A DNA stretch of 64,000 nt from Prunella strophiata (lineage: Eukaryota > Chordata > Aves > Passeriformes > Prunellidae). The DNA lies in contig JAZBQD010000030.1 in NCBI GenBank assembly GCA_036583965.1, forward strand, positions 55,429,551 through 55,493,550, in the 5' to 3' direction. This document shows, piece by piece, positions 50,801 to 63,608 of this stretch (its first letter is position 1; each line of letters begins with the position of its first letter). A program made the position numbers and the translations under genes. Under the pieces are notes generated by a model that saw only the letters and a list, made by a program, of their open reading frames with translations, was not told the DNA's origin and did not search any database.

Positions 50801-53800
50801 TGCTGATTAAGCCATCTGCACAAGGGGGTCAAGTGTTTAAGGAAAGGAAAAAAATGCACAATATTACTAAACAAAATTAAGCTTTAAGATATCACCCTCA
50901 TCACAAACATTAATACCCTTTTTTTTTTTTTTCCTGTGGCTCAGTGATTCTATCAAAGGTTTCATTCCAAAGGACCAGTTCTCTTGGTTACCAAATGACA
51001 AAATTTAAAACTTTTCTATTCCATCTTTCATTTTCCTTTCCCATATCCACACTCTGTAGTTTGTCAACTACCCTACTACCCACCCTTCATTGCCCAAATT
51101 TCTACTGAAAGAAAGTTCTAACTCAGCCAAGAGAAAGAATTTGAATGCTTCACAAGCCATTATATGAAAAACATTAAAGGGAGAGACATTAATTGCTCTC
51201 TTACTTCTTTTTATAATGAACAAGTCTTCCAATGTTCAGTTAGGGTGCCATGGACAAGGGCATATCTAAAGAATCAAATTCTATTTTAAATCAGATTAAA
51301 ATTTATTTATCCTCTCCCAAAAATAATAATTAAAAAAAATAAAAAGAAAGAAAGAAAATAAAATAAAATTCACCATGGAAATAAAGAGACATGAAAATAA
51401 TGTTCTCCCCCTGCTACATCTTCAGGCATAGGGTAATTCTGATTATACAGTAAGTAACCAAATTCCAAGAGGTTTATAAACAAATTTAGTCTAGTCAAAC
51501 AACAAATGGTGGTTCAGCAACTAAACAGGTTTGGATATCCATGTGCAGCCTGGAGAACTGCCTCACAAAACAATTCTTCAGAGTGCATTGTCCCAAGCAC
51601 AGACATTTCACTGGGAGATCAGAGAGTGATTAAATCAAATAATTTATTATCTTCTCTCTTCCACAGAAATTTTCTTTTGCTAAGCAGAAGACTTCTTTTC
51701 TAATATTTAACTAAATACAGAGAAGAGGAGGATCAATTCTACAATACAGAGTACACTCTGGAAAATTTGATTACCAGCCCCATTCTCCATGAAACAGAGT
51801 GAGGAGGCCATGAGTTTATAAGAGGAAGCTGCTTATCCCTATTAGGAGAAGACTGCCTAAAAACAGGTAATGTGTTCTTTGCAGAAAAATCAGAACATAA
51901 AAAGTCTGTTTAAGGAAGACTTTGGAAGATGTACTTTTCCCTTCATTCCTAGAGCTCTCTAGGAACTTAACAACAACCAAAAAAAAACCACCAAAACATG
52001 TGAGTAGAGAGAGTTGGGCTATAAATAGAATTTTTTCCTACTAAAATCATTAATAGAATTTCTTGGTAAAGAGCTTTAGCTGAAAGAAGCCTGAGAGAAA
52101 GTTTGATACAATTCCCTTGCAGCCTGCAAAAGATCCATTTCTATTCACAGCACCAAAACCAAATAGAGAAGCTATCTCCTGAAGTAAGACAGGCCAGCAG
52201 AGACATTTAATTATACTCTGTAGCACTTTACTATTTACACAAAACAATTTAAAAAAAAAAATCCACTCCCACTTTTCTTACAGGAAATTAAAACTACGAT
52301 TATACAATCAGCAATAGCAACACAAATGTTACTATTTGGACCATGAGAAGCATTTTACAATTATAAGGGAAAGAGAAACAAAGAAACAAGTATCTACACT
52401 GGCTCTATCTTTATTTCAAAATTTTGTTACATTACATTCACTGAACAACTTTTTAAGTGACAAAATCAAGCACTAAGAAACTAACTAAACCAGAAGAGTT
52501 TGGCTGAGCAGTTGTTACTTAGGTCTGTAAATGCCAAAATTATTTTTACAGATCTGCAATTACAAAATTATACACTATTTCTTTCCACTAAAGCCTCAAC
52601 TCCTGGCAGGTGAGACAGTGAGAAGAATATAAGCTGCTCAAAGAGCAAGAAAATAATTTATTTCTTTTCATCCTGATCATTTGGGGATGCCACACTACCC
52701 AGTCTTCCTGTTGGCTTCAGAACTGTTAATTTCCTTTTAAGAGGTCACTTTTTCATCATCACATCATTCAAGCATCAGTGCATGTTATCCTATCTGCCCT
52801 GTGCAATAAGAACATAACTTTCCCCTTCTATAAATAAGGGCAGTGAATCACTGATGGAGCTGGGAACAGAACTTCAAAACTTGTCTCCAGTCACAATTTT
52901 ACAGACTACTCATTCCTGTAGTTCACAGATGGACTTCCCATGTAGCTCAGGAGAAATGGTGAGAGTCCAATTTTGCCATAAATAACATCCAAAATGCAGA
53001 CAACTTGCAATTTTAGTGGCCATCCATGCTGAAGTTGTTTTAATTAATCCTTTAAAGAGAAAGTGAGGCTCATACACAGCTTCCTTTGTATATCACTCAT
53101 CTAATCCACAAGATCAGCTTTCATATCCTTGTAATCTCTGGCTTCCCTACACACATGGTGAGACATGGCACTTTCAGATGACAGCCCCAGCATCTTGCCA
53201 AACCTTTGGAGTCCTGTCCATCTGTTAACCATGTATTGTAAAATGAAAAGAAAAAAAAAAACAAAAAACCTGCCCTTCTTGAAGAAGTGATATAACTTTC
53301 TTCTTCCAAGTGACACCATTTCCTCCCTCCTTCCCAGTAAAGCACATACAATGCTGACAGAAGGTGTGGGACCAGATTTTGATAAGAATATTTGTGCTCA
53401 GGCAGTGTTTTGACAAGCTGCCAAAATTCTGCAGACAACAAAAGCAACAAGAGAAAAAGAGTATCTGTTTTCAATCTTTTGTAACTTGGCTAAAAAAAAA
53501 ACACTCTAGGATTTCAAGCAACAAAGGAAAAGCACTTTTTTGGCTTTGCAATTATCTCTGCTGATTTCCAAAGGCCTGCAGTAAATAATAGGCTTAATAG
53601 AGGTACAAAAATCTTTTTTAATGAAAAGTGTTAGACAACCTAGACAAGAATAAAAGGACATCAACTGCAGACTCTTGATGCCCTTAAAAAATAATTAAAA
53701 GTGTAGCTCATCAGACAGCAGCAGTCTGAATTCCAGCAGTAGCCGTGGGCCAGACAGTGTACAAATCCCAAATTCACCTCAATGAAATAGATACTTCCAC

Positions 53801-54814
53801 ATCTGAGCAATGTTGACCTCATTTCTTCCTTTCCCATCTCATACTGTTCCTGGTCTATCAATCACATGCAATTAAAATAAAGTTGTCTGAGGCTGTATCA
53901 TTTCTTGTATATGGTTGATTTTTTTCTCCCCGCGCCCAAAGATAAGGCAGGCAAAGCAGTGGGAACCAGCTACAAGAGAGAGAGACCATCTCAGAATTGG
54001 TAGCTACTGAAAGTGCCCCCTCTGCCACTGAGCACCAGTAAAATTTTGATCCCAAGTGTTGAACTACAAAGAACACTGCACAAAGACATCTCCATGGAGG
54101 TTTCTATGGAAAATATTCTACAATGCAGCTTCAAACAGCTTGGTGGGGGGAGCAGAGGGAGGGAGAGGGGGAAGGCAGGAAGGTGTCACACAATCAAAGA
54201 CTCCAAACTTTATGTAACATATGACACTAAAATCTCCTTGTTCTTGTGCCCAAAATATTAAACACAGTGAGAAAGCAGCACCCCTTCTTCACCATAAAAT
54301 ATGGACTATAGAAGATGATGATCAATTGTTTCAAAAATGCATATTTTTGACTGACTTTTCAGCAATCCTGTCAAATCATCCTCTTAGCATTACAAAACAT
54401 CCACACAGAGCCATCTTTTTTCAAAACTTTCATTATTTAAATGTTTTCAACAGGTTTGATTTGGCTCTGAATCGTAGGGAATTGACTGCTCTGAAATGTC
54501 AATATATCACTAGACTGTCCTAAAAGAGACAGCACTGTTGCTAATGATTCAAGAAGGATTTGTGTTCCTCTGCACATCTAGTCATATCGTGGGACAGGGA
54601 CAAAATGCACATCTTTAGCCTAGAAACTACTCTTGAAATTCAAGCACTTTCCCCTCAATATCTGATTAGCTACTAGAATTAAACTTATTTTGCTAAGCTT
54701 AGACAGAAGGCAGTCTCTGATATAGCTATGATTTGGTCTATTAAAATCTTTGATAACTGTGATCTAAGGTCTCAGCTGTCCCTAAAATTAAATTTGGGAC
54801 GTTGAATATCCTAC

Positions 54815-55081
54815 TGAACAGGACAAGGGAGAATGGCTTTAAACAGGAAGAGAATAGGCTGAGATTAGATACGAGGAAGATATTCTTTACTGTGATGGTG
54901 GTGAGGCACTGGAACAGACTGCCCAGAGAAGCTGCTGATACCCCATTCCTGGGAGTGTTGAAGGACAGGTTGGATGGGGCCCCAAACAACCTGATCTAGT
55001 GAAAGATGTCCCTGCCCATGGCAGGGGGGTTGGAATGAGATGATCTCTAAGGTCCCTTTGAACACACACCATTCTATGATT
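54815..55081 (+). mobile_element. CR1 LINE 3' end
   Basis: Contains GGACAAGGGAGAATGGCTTT, TTCTTTACTGTGATGGTGGT, GAGGCACTGGAACAGACTGC, GGTTGGATGGGGCCCC and the tail GGCAGGGGGGTTGGAATGAG, ending CCATTCTATGATTG. It is well preserved compared with other copies here. Confidence 0.95.
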
Positions 55082-55685
55082 GCACGCAACAGGAATTGGA
55101 GAACACAGAAGTGACACAGCTGGACTCAGATACAATGTGGATGCGGAGAAATGCTACATAGCTGTTCCCCTATGGCAATCAGTGGCCCACATGTAATGAC
55201 AGGGACAATAAAAAGGGACTGGTATGTCCATTATCCCTCTCATAAGTATTCCCCAGCAGTGGTATGGGAAAGAAAATCTATCAAACACTATGCAAGAGGA
55301 AATCACCTCTCATTTTTCCCATAAAGCATAGAAATAATTTAGTCAATAGACTATTCAGTCACAAAAGAGACACAGGCTCTTTCTCTAGACTAATACACCC
55401 AAGAAAAAAAAGTAGCTGATGTTTAACTGTGCTTTCAACATGTACTGAAGAGTACAGCTGAATCCTCTTTTGGAAGGATGGGATGAACTCTACTAACACG
55501 ACGAAGATGGAAAATGTTATTTCACCCACTGTCATCACCTCATTAGATTTCTCCCTATTGTTGAAAGATATAAAATTTTTTCCTCTAATGAGTTTTATTT
55601 TGTGAGTCCTTTGGCTGCTTCCTTTGCAACTCAGAATCCCACCTGCGATTGTACCACAGGCTTGACTTGAAGCAGTATAATAAAG

Positions 55686-56445
55686 ATCACAGACTGGAGT
55701 GGGTTGGAGGGGACTTTAAAGACCATTTAGTTCCAATACCACTGCTACAGGCAGGAACACCTTTCACTAGATCAGGTTGCTCCAAGTCCCATCCTATCTC
55801 ACCCTGAATACTTACAGTGATGGGGCATCCACAACTTTTGTGGACAACCTGCACTAGTGCTTCACCACCCACCTTTCTTTCTAACATCTAATCCAAACCT
55901 GTCCTCTGACCATTTAAAACCATTGCCTCTTGTCCTGTCACTCTATAAAAACTCTATAAAGAGTCCCTCTCTCTCCATTTTATAAGCTCCCTCAACATAC
56001 TGTAAAGCTGCAATAAAGTCTCCCTGGAGTCTTTTCCATGCTGAACAACCCCAGCTCTCATAGCCTGCTCTGTTGTAGGGAAGGTTTTCCATCTTTGTGG
56101 CCCTCCTCTGGACCCACTCTACAAGGTGCACAACTTTGTGCTGAGGATCCCAGAGCTGGATGTAGCCCTCCAGGTATGGTCTCACAAGGGCAAAGGAGAA
56201 GGAGAAGCACCTCTCTCGACCTGCTGGCCACACTGCTTTTGATGCTGGCCAGGATGTGGTTGGCCCTCTGGGCTGCAAGTGCACACTGTTAGCTCATGTC
56301 CAGCATCTCATGTCCAGCATCTCACCCACAGGAATCTCCAAGTCCTTCTCTGCAGGGCCACTCCCAGTGACTTCTTCTCCCAATCTTAACTCATACCTGG
56401 GGTTGCCCCAAAACAGGTGCAGGACCTTGCACTTGGACTGTGTGG
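55686..56445 (-). mobile_element. CR1 LINE fragment
   Basis: Starts with ATCACAGACTGGAGTGGGTT (reverse complement of the 3' tail) and continues through TTGCCTCTTGTCCTGTCACT, TCTTTGTGGCCCTCCTCTGG and CCAGGTATGGTCTCACAAGG to the ACCTTGCACTTGGACT landmark. It contains a 14-bp tandem duplication of CTCATGTCCAGCAT (56293-56306 and 56307-56320). Frames are broken. Confidence 0.93.
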
Positions 56446-56554
56446 ACAGAGCATCTCTCTTCATACCTTTTTTCTCTCCCTGCAAAGGCTGATGCAGGTA
56501 GGAAGCAGCACCGTGGGATCTGTCCCAACCACTCCCCCTAGCCTGCCTGGGTAG

Positions 56555-56640
56555 ACATATATATGTTTTATATATATAAAATACATATATTTTTATATAT
56601 ATATATATAAAATGTATATTCTTTGATATAATTATATCAT
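56555..56640. repeat. TA-rich simple repeat
   Basis: Interrupted (TA)n: ACATATATATGTTTTATATA and then a longer TATATATATATATA run, ending ATAATTATATCATAG. It lies about 110 bp beyond the CR1 end. Confidence 0.9.
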
Positions 56641-57738
56641 AGAAATATTTGATGTGCTTTATCAAGAAGGGTCTAAACCAGACCAGATCATCACCCCAAT
56701 GATGCCCACTTCTCTCTGCTGATTATAAAGTGAAAGTGATTGGCTCAATATTAAGAAAGATGAATATTAGCTGCGACTGTCACTTTTGCTGGTCTAGACT
56801 CATTTCTGCTTTGCCTTTTTTATTGTTTGCTTTACTTTGCCAATCCTTTCTCTGAGTTACAAACTCCAATATCTAATGTTCATGCTTAACAAATGTCAGT
56901 TGGATTCTCTGCATGAAAAATACCATATCTTAGTTAAATAAAATAAAACAAGCAAACAAACAACCAAACACAAGCCAACCTCATCACCACCCCTAAACCA
57001 ACTCACAAAGCTAATTATAAATGTAACATTTAGATCAAGAGGTTAGGCTACAGTAAACTTCAAGATTTATTTTGATCAAGGCAAATGAAAGTCAGTCCTG
57101 ACAGTGAAAATTCAAGCAGATGACTTGTTTTTGCAGAATTCTGTCTGCATACAAATTGCCAGAGAGATTGATGATGCACCCAGTGCAGGGATTAGAGTCA
57201 CTGCAAAACAGTGATAAATAAATTAAAAAAAAAATATCTAGGCTTTCTTTATTACTACCCACTGTCGGTATTCATCATTATATTTCTGACTCCTGGGATT
57301 TTGGCATGTACATTATACGTGTTCATTTCTGCTTTGCTCTTACATTGCCTGGCTACCTACTCCCTTTGAAGATGAATAAGGAAAATGGTCCATAGGAAAG
57401 ATCAGACTCAAACCACTTATTTCTTATTCTTCCTCTTTAATAAAGTGTATCAAGACTGGGATTGAAGTAGCTGAAAATTTGTAGGTATCTTAGTGGCCAT
57501 GCCTTAGCAAATGGCTAACAACCACTGTAAGTTGTTTTTATCTGAGGTCTCTACACTTTTAGAAGGGAGTGACTGTATCAATTCCTGCATTTGATTGTTG
57601 AAGTGAAAACAGGAAGGGCAGAATATAACGGTCATCCACAAAAAAAAACCAAACAGAATTAATAGAACTACATTAGACCTCCCTGAAGAAAAAATTACTT
57701 TATGTTGTTTTATATATGCTTTAGTGATTAAATCAAAT

Positions 57739-57908
57739 TGTCTTGGTTTGAAAGACAGGTGTCTGCTAAGGAAGGCAGGAGCCTCCCTTGGAATGGAATA
57801 TGTAAACCCCTTCCCTCCAAATTATCATAATTTTGAAATTAAGGGGCTCTCAGGCAAAGATATGAGAATAGGAATACCAGTTCCTATTTTTAACAGTTCT
57901 TTACTAAT
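57739..57908 (+). mobile_element. Partial endogenous retroviral LTR
   Basis: TGTCTTGGTTTGAAAGACAG, TGTCTGCTAAGGAAGGCAGG, TTTTGAAATTAAGGGGCTCT and CAGGCAAAGATATGAGAATA match the 5' part of an LTR family that I associate with songbird genomes. Only about 170 bp remain, ending near CAGTTCTTTACT. The rest of the LTR and the internal genes are absent. The family name is not asserted. Confidence 0.75.
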
Positions 57909-59721
57909 ATGTTAAAAAACAGGAGAGCCACTAAAACCCCAACACAAATAGATCTGAATAATTTTTCAGAAAAAGAAAAAAAACAAAACTGCTCTAAGAA
58001 TCTCAATAACAATAATTCTGAAGAGCTGGAAATCTAAGATTAACTTGGTCAGTGGTTGAAAATACATTCTCTGATTTCTTGCACTTTCTCATCATTAGAA
58101 ATATCACATGGGCCAAGCAAATGCGCTGATGGATTGACTGTTTAAACCTAGGCGATTTTAAACTCTTTTCAAAATGTACAGTCATATGCCTAATAAAGCC
58201 AAGAATGTCAAGTACTCCTTCTGCTGGGGACAGCCAACCTTTAATCTCATGCTCCAGATCACTGCAGGCAAGCTTAAGAAATCTGTCAGCCCTCACACAC
58301 CCTCACACGCTGGAAATACAATTGTACACCCAAAAGAGAAGGTATGAGGACATCCAGCGTATGAGAGAAATGAAGAGACACATGTAAAAAAATCCCAGTC
58401 CAGCTCATTTGGTAAAAGTTGTATCTAGCAGGATGTTTAAAAATGAACTGTTTGTTCCTTAAAGTAAACCACTGGAACATTAAAGCAGAGTTTTAAAAAT
58501 AGTTTTTTCTAACATTCAAGAATTTACATTTTTATGTCATTCTGTATTTACAAGCAGCTTTTCTACCAAAACATCAATTTGACATAAAAAAACCATTCAG
58601 ATCAAAGGAATGATGTACAGAATGATCACTGGGCAGCAGTGAGCAGAAATCAATTTAAAAATAAATCTGAATATTCTAGCTATTTAAACAGGTATTTTTT
58701 CTTAGAAAAAAAAAATTACATTAATATTACATGGATGACTCCTCCAGATGCTACCAGTTGTTAGGTGAAAGTGTCTGCACATATAAATGTACACAGAAGA
58801 CAAAATTAATGCAGCAGATAACAGAGAAACAGATCACTTATTAAACTTGTGTTTAATATCTCTGACTAATGCTTGAAGTGTACATACTGCCTTACAGTTC
58901 TTAACTCAGCAAACTAAAACAGGCAAAGATAAAACCAAGTTTTTAAAGGCTTGGGTTTTTTCCCCTATAATAGTTATCCAACTAGATTATGAGCAAAATA
59001 AAGGAGCAAAATCAAGGTAGAATATGAGTAGTATCATTCAGTAGACTATGAGCGCAATAAAATTGAGATGATCAAAAATATACAAAACCAATTATCTTCT
59101 CACACCACCCATAATACACTGCACAATGAATTTAAGATTAAATCTGAACCAGAGATCAGACCATGTTTTATATATCTATTAACTCAGCATACAACTGGCT
59201 TTGAAAAGAATTGTGGGTTGAAGGTAAAGGTGTTTTAGATGGAAAGCAGGCACAATGCTAAACTATGAAGATTACTATGGACTGTGAGGAACATTGAGGA
59301 ACATAATGACCTCACAAAAATATTACACTAAAGACTTGTTTCTAAAACATATGTCTCAAAATTATTTGAGCTAACCAATCAAGCTGATACATGAAAAGGA
59401 AAATTCCATTTATCAGTCTGATTATCCTACTTAGCTGACTCCATCACTGGATCTCATATCAGTATTCATCAGCAGTTTGTTTAAGAAAATGCATTTTCTT
59501 TTGAAATGCATTTCAGACTCACTTTAATGGTTTTAATATTTTCTTACAATGAACTGACAGGATCCCAGTTAATGCAGTAAGATCATTTAAAGCCATGACT
59601 GTTTACTCTTTCTCTTCCAGATTCAAAGGAAAAGTTAGCCTCAGTTCTCACTTCTAACTAGCTATTCAGCCTCCAAAACAGATGGAAAATCAGTTATTAC
59701 TGAATAGTAGCTAAGCAGATT

Positions 59722-59752
59722 CTTATATATAAGATATATATATATACACACA
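59722..59752. repeat. (TA)n/(CA)n microsatellite
   Basis: TTATATATAAGATATATATA followed by TATACACACAT. Confidence 0.9.
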
Positions 59753-59828
59753 TCTACAAGGAAAATTCAGTAACTAAGGGGACAGTTATACCTCTAATAA
59801 CTCAGCCTTAACCACACATACACATACC

Positions 59829-59852
59829 AAAAAAAAAAAAAAAAAAAAAAAA
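59829..59852. repeat. Poly-A run
   Basis: 24 consecutive A residues, with no attached element recognised. Confidence 0.95.
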
Positions 59853-60239
59853 GGCTAATTAAATTAAAGGCAAGACACTGGAAATGGATAATTAGAAAAC
59901 AAGCATGATCCAGAAGATGCTGTCAACTTTCATCTGTAGTGACTCACAGAATACTGACAGAAAGCAGTCAACCCCATCCACCAATTACACATCTGTTTAA
60001 AAGCTGTAATGAAGACATGGCCTTTCTAACCAACCATCATGTCCAAACAATCTTCTCCTATTTGAGATAAAGCAGGGATGCCACTACATGTTGATTCATC
60101 TCAATGACTTTTTTGGGGGTGAAAACAGAGAACAAAAAAATCCTCACATGCTCCTCTGCTGGCAAAAAATGTCAAAAACCCCCAACACCCCTAAATTCCC
60201 TACAAATTTCCATGCATGCCTAATGCACACATTTAGCAT

Positions 60240-60320
60240 GCACAGATATATACACACACAGACACATATATGTATGTTGGTGTACAGTCTATATGTGTAT
60301 AGAAGGCTCCATGTATGCAT
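60240..60320. repeat. Degenerate CA/TA/TG-rich microsatellite
   Basis: Alternating purine-pyrimidine sequence including ATATATACACACACAGACAC and CTATATGTGTATAG. Confidence 0.75.
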
Positions 60321-60620
60321 ATAATACAAAAAAATCTCAAAATGTAAGTATCTATAAAAACTAATGCGCTGGTTTGGGCTGAGATAATGTTCTTCACAGT
60401 AGCTAGGAAGGTGCTAAGCCTTAGTTTTTTGCTGGAAAGAGTATTAACACAGGTATGTTTTTGTTACAGTTGAGTAGTGCTGACACAGCATAAAGGCCTT
60501 TTCTGCTGCTCATGCCATCCCAAAAGTGAGTGAGCTGAGGGCACACGAGGAGCTGGGAGGGGACACAGCCTGGACAGCTGTCCCCAGCCAGCCAAAGGAA
60601 TATCCCATAACACGTAACAA

Positions 60621-60968
60621 AATCACAGCAATATGCTGAGCTGGAAGGGACCCTCAAAGATCATCGAGTCCAACTCCCAGCCCTGCACAGGACCATCTCC
60701 AAGAGTCACACCACACGTCTGAGAGCAGTGTTCAAACGCTTCTTGAGCTCTGTCAGCCTTGGGGCTATGACCACTGCCCTGGGGAGGCTGTTCCAGTGCC
60801 TGCCCCTCCTCTTCCCCTCACAAGGATGCTGCAATTGCAATGAGGTCTCCCCTCAGTCTCCTCTTCTCCAGACTGAGCAGACCAAGTGACCTGAGCTACT
60901 CCTCAAGGCCCTCCACCATCTTTGTTGCCATCCTTTGGATGCTCTCTACAGCGATCACACTCTGCACA
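60621..60968 (-). mobile_element. CR1 fragment nested in the LTR
   Basis: AATCACAGCAATATGCTGAG, CTGGAAGGGACCCTCAAAGA, TCATCGAGTCCAACTCCCAG and, further in, GCTTCTTGAGCTCTGTCAGC and ATGAGGTCTCCCCTCAGTCT are the reverse complement of a CR1 3' region. It carries an internal deletion at CAGTGCC (60794-60800). Its right end is approximate. Confidence 0.92.
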
Positions 60969-61202
60969 GAAACCTGGGGAAGAATGAGGAAGGGGCAGAA
61001 ATTCAGAATGACGGTGTTAAGTGACCATTACATGTCATGGAACCCTGCTTTCCTGGAGATGGCTGAGAATCTGCCTGCCCATGGGAAGTGGAGAATTAAT
61101 TTCTTATTCTGTTTGTTTGTGTGCGCCTTTTGCTATACCTATTAAACTGTTTTTGTCTCAACCCATGAGTTTTCTCACACTTGGCCTTCTCCATTCCACT
61201 GG

Positions 61203-61312
61203 AATCACAGAATGACTAGGTTGGAAGAGACCTTCAAGATCAGAGTCCAACCCATGCCCTAACACTCCAACTAGACGATGGCACTGAGTGCCACATCCAG
61301 TCTTTTTTAAAA
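61203..61312 (-). mobile_element. Short CR1 insertion nested in the LTR, with target duplication
   Basis: AATCACAGAATGACTAGGTT, GGAAGAGACCTTCAAGATCA, GCACTGAGTGCCACATCCAG and TCTTTTTTAAAA are the reverse complement of the last 110 bp or so of a CR1. It is bounded by a 6-bp direct repeat, CACTGG, at 61197-61202 and 61313-61318, as expected of an insertion target duplication. Confidence 0.93.
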
Positions 61313-63280
61313 CACTGGGGGTGAGTGAGTAGCTGCATGGTGCTCAGTTGTTGGCTGGGGGTAAACCATGACAGTCACTGCAGAGAGCAGCCACTAAGGA
61401 GCACTAGACTTAACAGGCCAGCAAGCCCCATGGCAAACATAGAAGCCAATTGATAGCTACACAGCAATAACAGCTATAAATTCAATCTAGCACTCTCCTA
61501 TCGAATCTGTTGTCATCTCAAACCCTTCAAGCTCCACACTGGGCATCAAAAAATACTCTATCCCAGCCCAAAGCAGCACAGCTATGCTTATTTGGTATAT
61601 ATTTCTGTATATGTGAATATGCATATAAATGCATTTACATATTTGCACACACAGACAAAATCTCAATTACATCTCTTTCTCAAAATTTGCATCCCAAGAA
61701 TAAGGTAAATTTTAGATGAAGAGAACCAGATAGTAAACAAATAAATAAATGCATACATACATCAACAAAATGTGATTAAATTAAACTGGACTGTGGCCTG
61801 CTTCCACAGGAGAGCACATTAACCACTCTTATTTCTAGTCCTCTTTTTCACAATGCTGCTCAATACTGACAAGCATGGAAATTAGGAGAGCTACTACACT
61901 GTATTCCTGTCTCCAAAGTCCCCAAAAGCACTAATTAATTCATAGGCCACAACTTAGAAATTTATGAAAGTGAATATCTGAAAGTCAATTGAAGCAAAGA
62001 AAAAACTCTACCCTTTTTTACTTACAGGGATTACTCACTGGCCTCTTTACATCTCTAACTCGATTGCTTTATTATTTGATTCAATGCCTAAATTTTTTAA
62101 AGTTATCAAAACATATAAGAAAAATGTCAAAAATGAAGTGCTTTCAAAACAAGGAACAATCAGTTTTAACTGTTACTTACACCTCAAATAATTAAGCTCT
62201 CAGATCCTACTCTTACATGTCACTCCTCACACCTTATTTTTAAATTTCCTTTTTCTTGACAACACAGGCTTTACTCCACATGTCAGGAGCTGACCCCCTA
62301 CTTTTCATCATCCACTACAGACAGTAGGTGAAGCAGATGAGTCAAAGAACAGTATAAATAAACTACTTTTTAAAAAATGAAACCAAGCAGTAGATTTGGG
62401 TGCAGTACCAATTTATCTCCTATTCACTGGACCATGCCATCTGATGTACTTGAGCTGTGCTCCCAATCTGTGGGGACATGGAAGGGTTATCACCACCATT
62501 TCACTGATGCAGAGTTTCATCCAGCTGTGTAATGCACTAAGGGAATTTGAGCAGAGTCTGGGGGCTTCATTTGACTCTTACCCCAGGGTTCCCACTAACT
62601 GCACTGGGACTTTATTTACTGCAGTTGAACTAAAAAATTCACAACAGAACTGGCAAAACATAATAAGTGGATTTGTTCTCATCAGCTTAACACCTGTTTT
62701 CTGAATTAACATGAGTTATAATTATTAAACCAGAGTATTCACAACAAATAGCAAGAGCTGCCTGTCTCCAGAGTGATTGACTCTATTTCCTACAAGTTAC
62801 TGCTTTTTGCTTGCATTCATCACTTTCTTTTCTACAAATTGTAAACACTCAATTATTTCTCAAGCAATTCATGTTTCATGTTTTTATTGATCAACACAAT
62901 CAACTGGCTCAGTTCTGTGCATCAGAATTTCATCCTCTGTGAAATGTCTCAGTGCAATATAAAGTTACAGTTACTTTATATATAGTCCCATGCCTGCAGT
63001 TGTTCTCCTTTGAATGAATAAGGAAACATTGCTTGGTAATCTGGTTAGGACAGGCTTTAAATTAAAAAAAAAAAAAAAAATCTCATAGGAAATAAAACAT
63101 CCCAGTCCCCAAACATCATCTACTCAATGCGTAACAGTCATCTAATCCACATTTTTTTCTCAGTTAGAGAATTTATTTTCTCTGTTTTATGTTCCATACA
63201 AGCTAAAATTGCTCCCTTGAATATCCTATAAAAATGTATAAATGAAAACTTCTTCAAAAGTAGTTTAGTAGTTTTCTGGG

Positions 63281-63316
63281 GAAAAAAAAAAACAAAAAAA
63301 CAAACAAACAAAAAAA
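63281..63316. repeat. A-rich / (CAAA)n tract
   Basis: A11 followed by CAAAAAAA and CAAACAAACAAAAAAA. A separate A17 run lies at about 63063-63080. Confidence 0.9.
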
Positions 63317-63369
63317 GCAAAGATACCTAATCTGCTTTAAACTGCTGGCAAAAATTCTTCCCTTTGTTC

Positions 63370-63608
63370 CTACTGCATCCAGCTCTGGGCTCCCCAGTAC
63401 AGGACAGACATCAACCTGTTGGCCCTCCTCTGGACTCATACCTCTGCCCAGAGCAGCCATGGATGCCCCATGCCTGGAAGTGCTCAAGGTCAGGCTGGAT
63501 GGAGCTCTGACCAACCTGGTCTAGTGGATCCAGTGGGCGGGTTGGAACTGTATGAACTGTATGACCTTTAATGTGCCTTCCAACCCAAACCTTTCTGTGG
63601 TTCTATGC
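63370..63608 (+). mobile_element. Rearranged CR1 fragment
   Basis: CTGCATCCAGCTCTGGGCTC (the HPALGSP/CIQLWAP-type ORF2 end) and then, after a deletion, CTGCCCAGAGCAGCCATGGA, GGAAGTGCTCAAGGTCAGGC and the tail CCTTCCAACCCAAACC ending GGTTCTATGC. The stretch 63421-63438 reads in the opposite orientation to its flanks. GAACTGTAT is duplicated near 63545-63563. Confidence 0.88.

Larger units (their letters stand above)
60365..61373 (+). mobile_element. Solo avian ERVL-type LTR interrupted by two CR1 copies
   Basis: Begins TGCGCTGGTTTGGGCTGAGA (terminal TG) and ends GGCTGGGGGTAAACCATGACA (terminal CA), both hallmarks of a widespread bird ERVL-type LTR. Between them are TTCTTCACAGTAGCTAGGAA, GAGGGGACACAGCC-like sequence, TTTCCTGGAGATGGCTGAGA, the TACCTATTAAACTGTTTTTG polyadenylation region and CAACCCATGAGTTTTCTCAC in the expected order. 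No internal retroviral genes follow, so it is a solo LTR. CR1 fragments sit at 60621-60968 and 61203-61312. The bases where the LTR's TATA region would be expected are missing at the first insertion. No flanking target duplication is evident (ACTAA against GTCAC). Confidence 0.88.

Noticed and set aside
56294..56665. 123-codon minus-strand frame
   Set aside because: Runs from TA repeat into CR1 sequence; its C-terminal part is the CR1 ORF2 relic already annotated.
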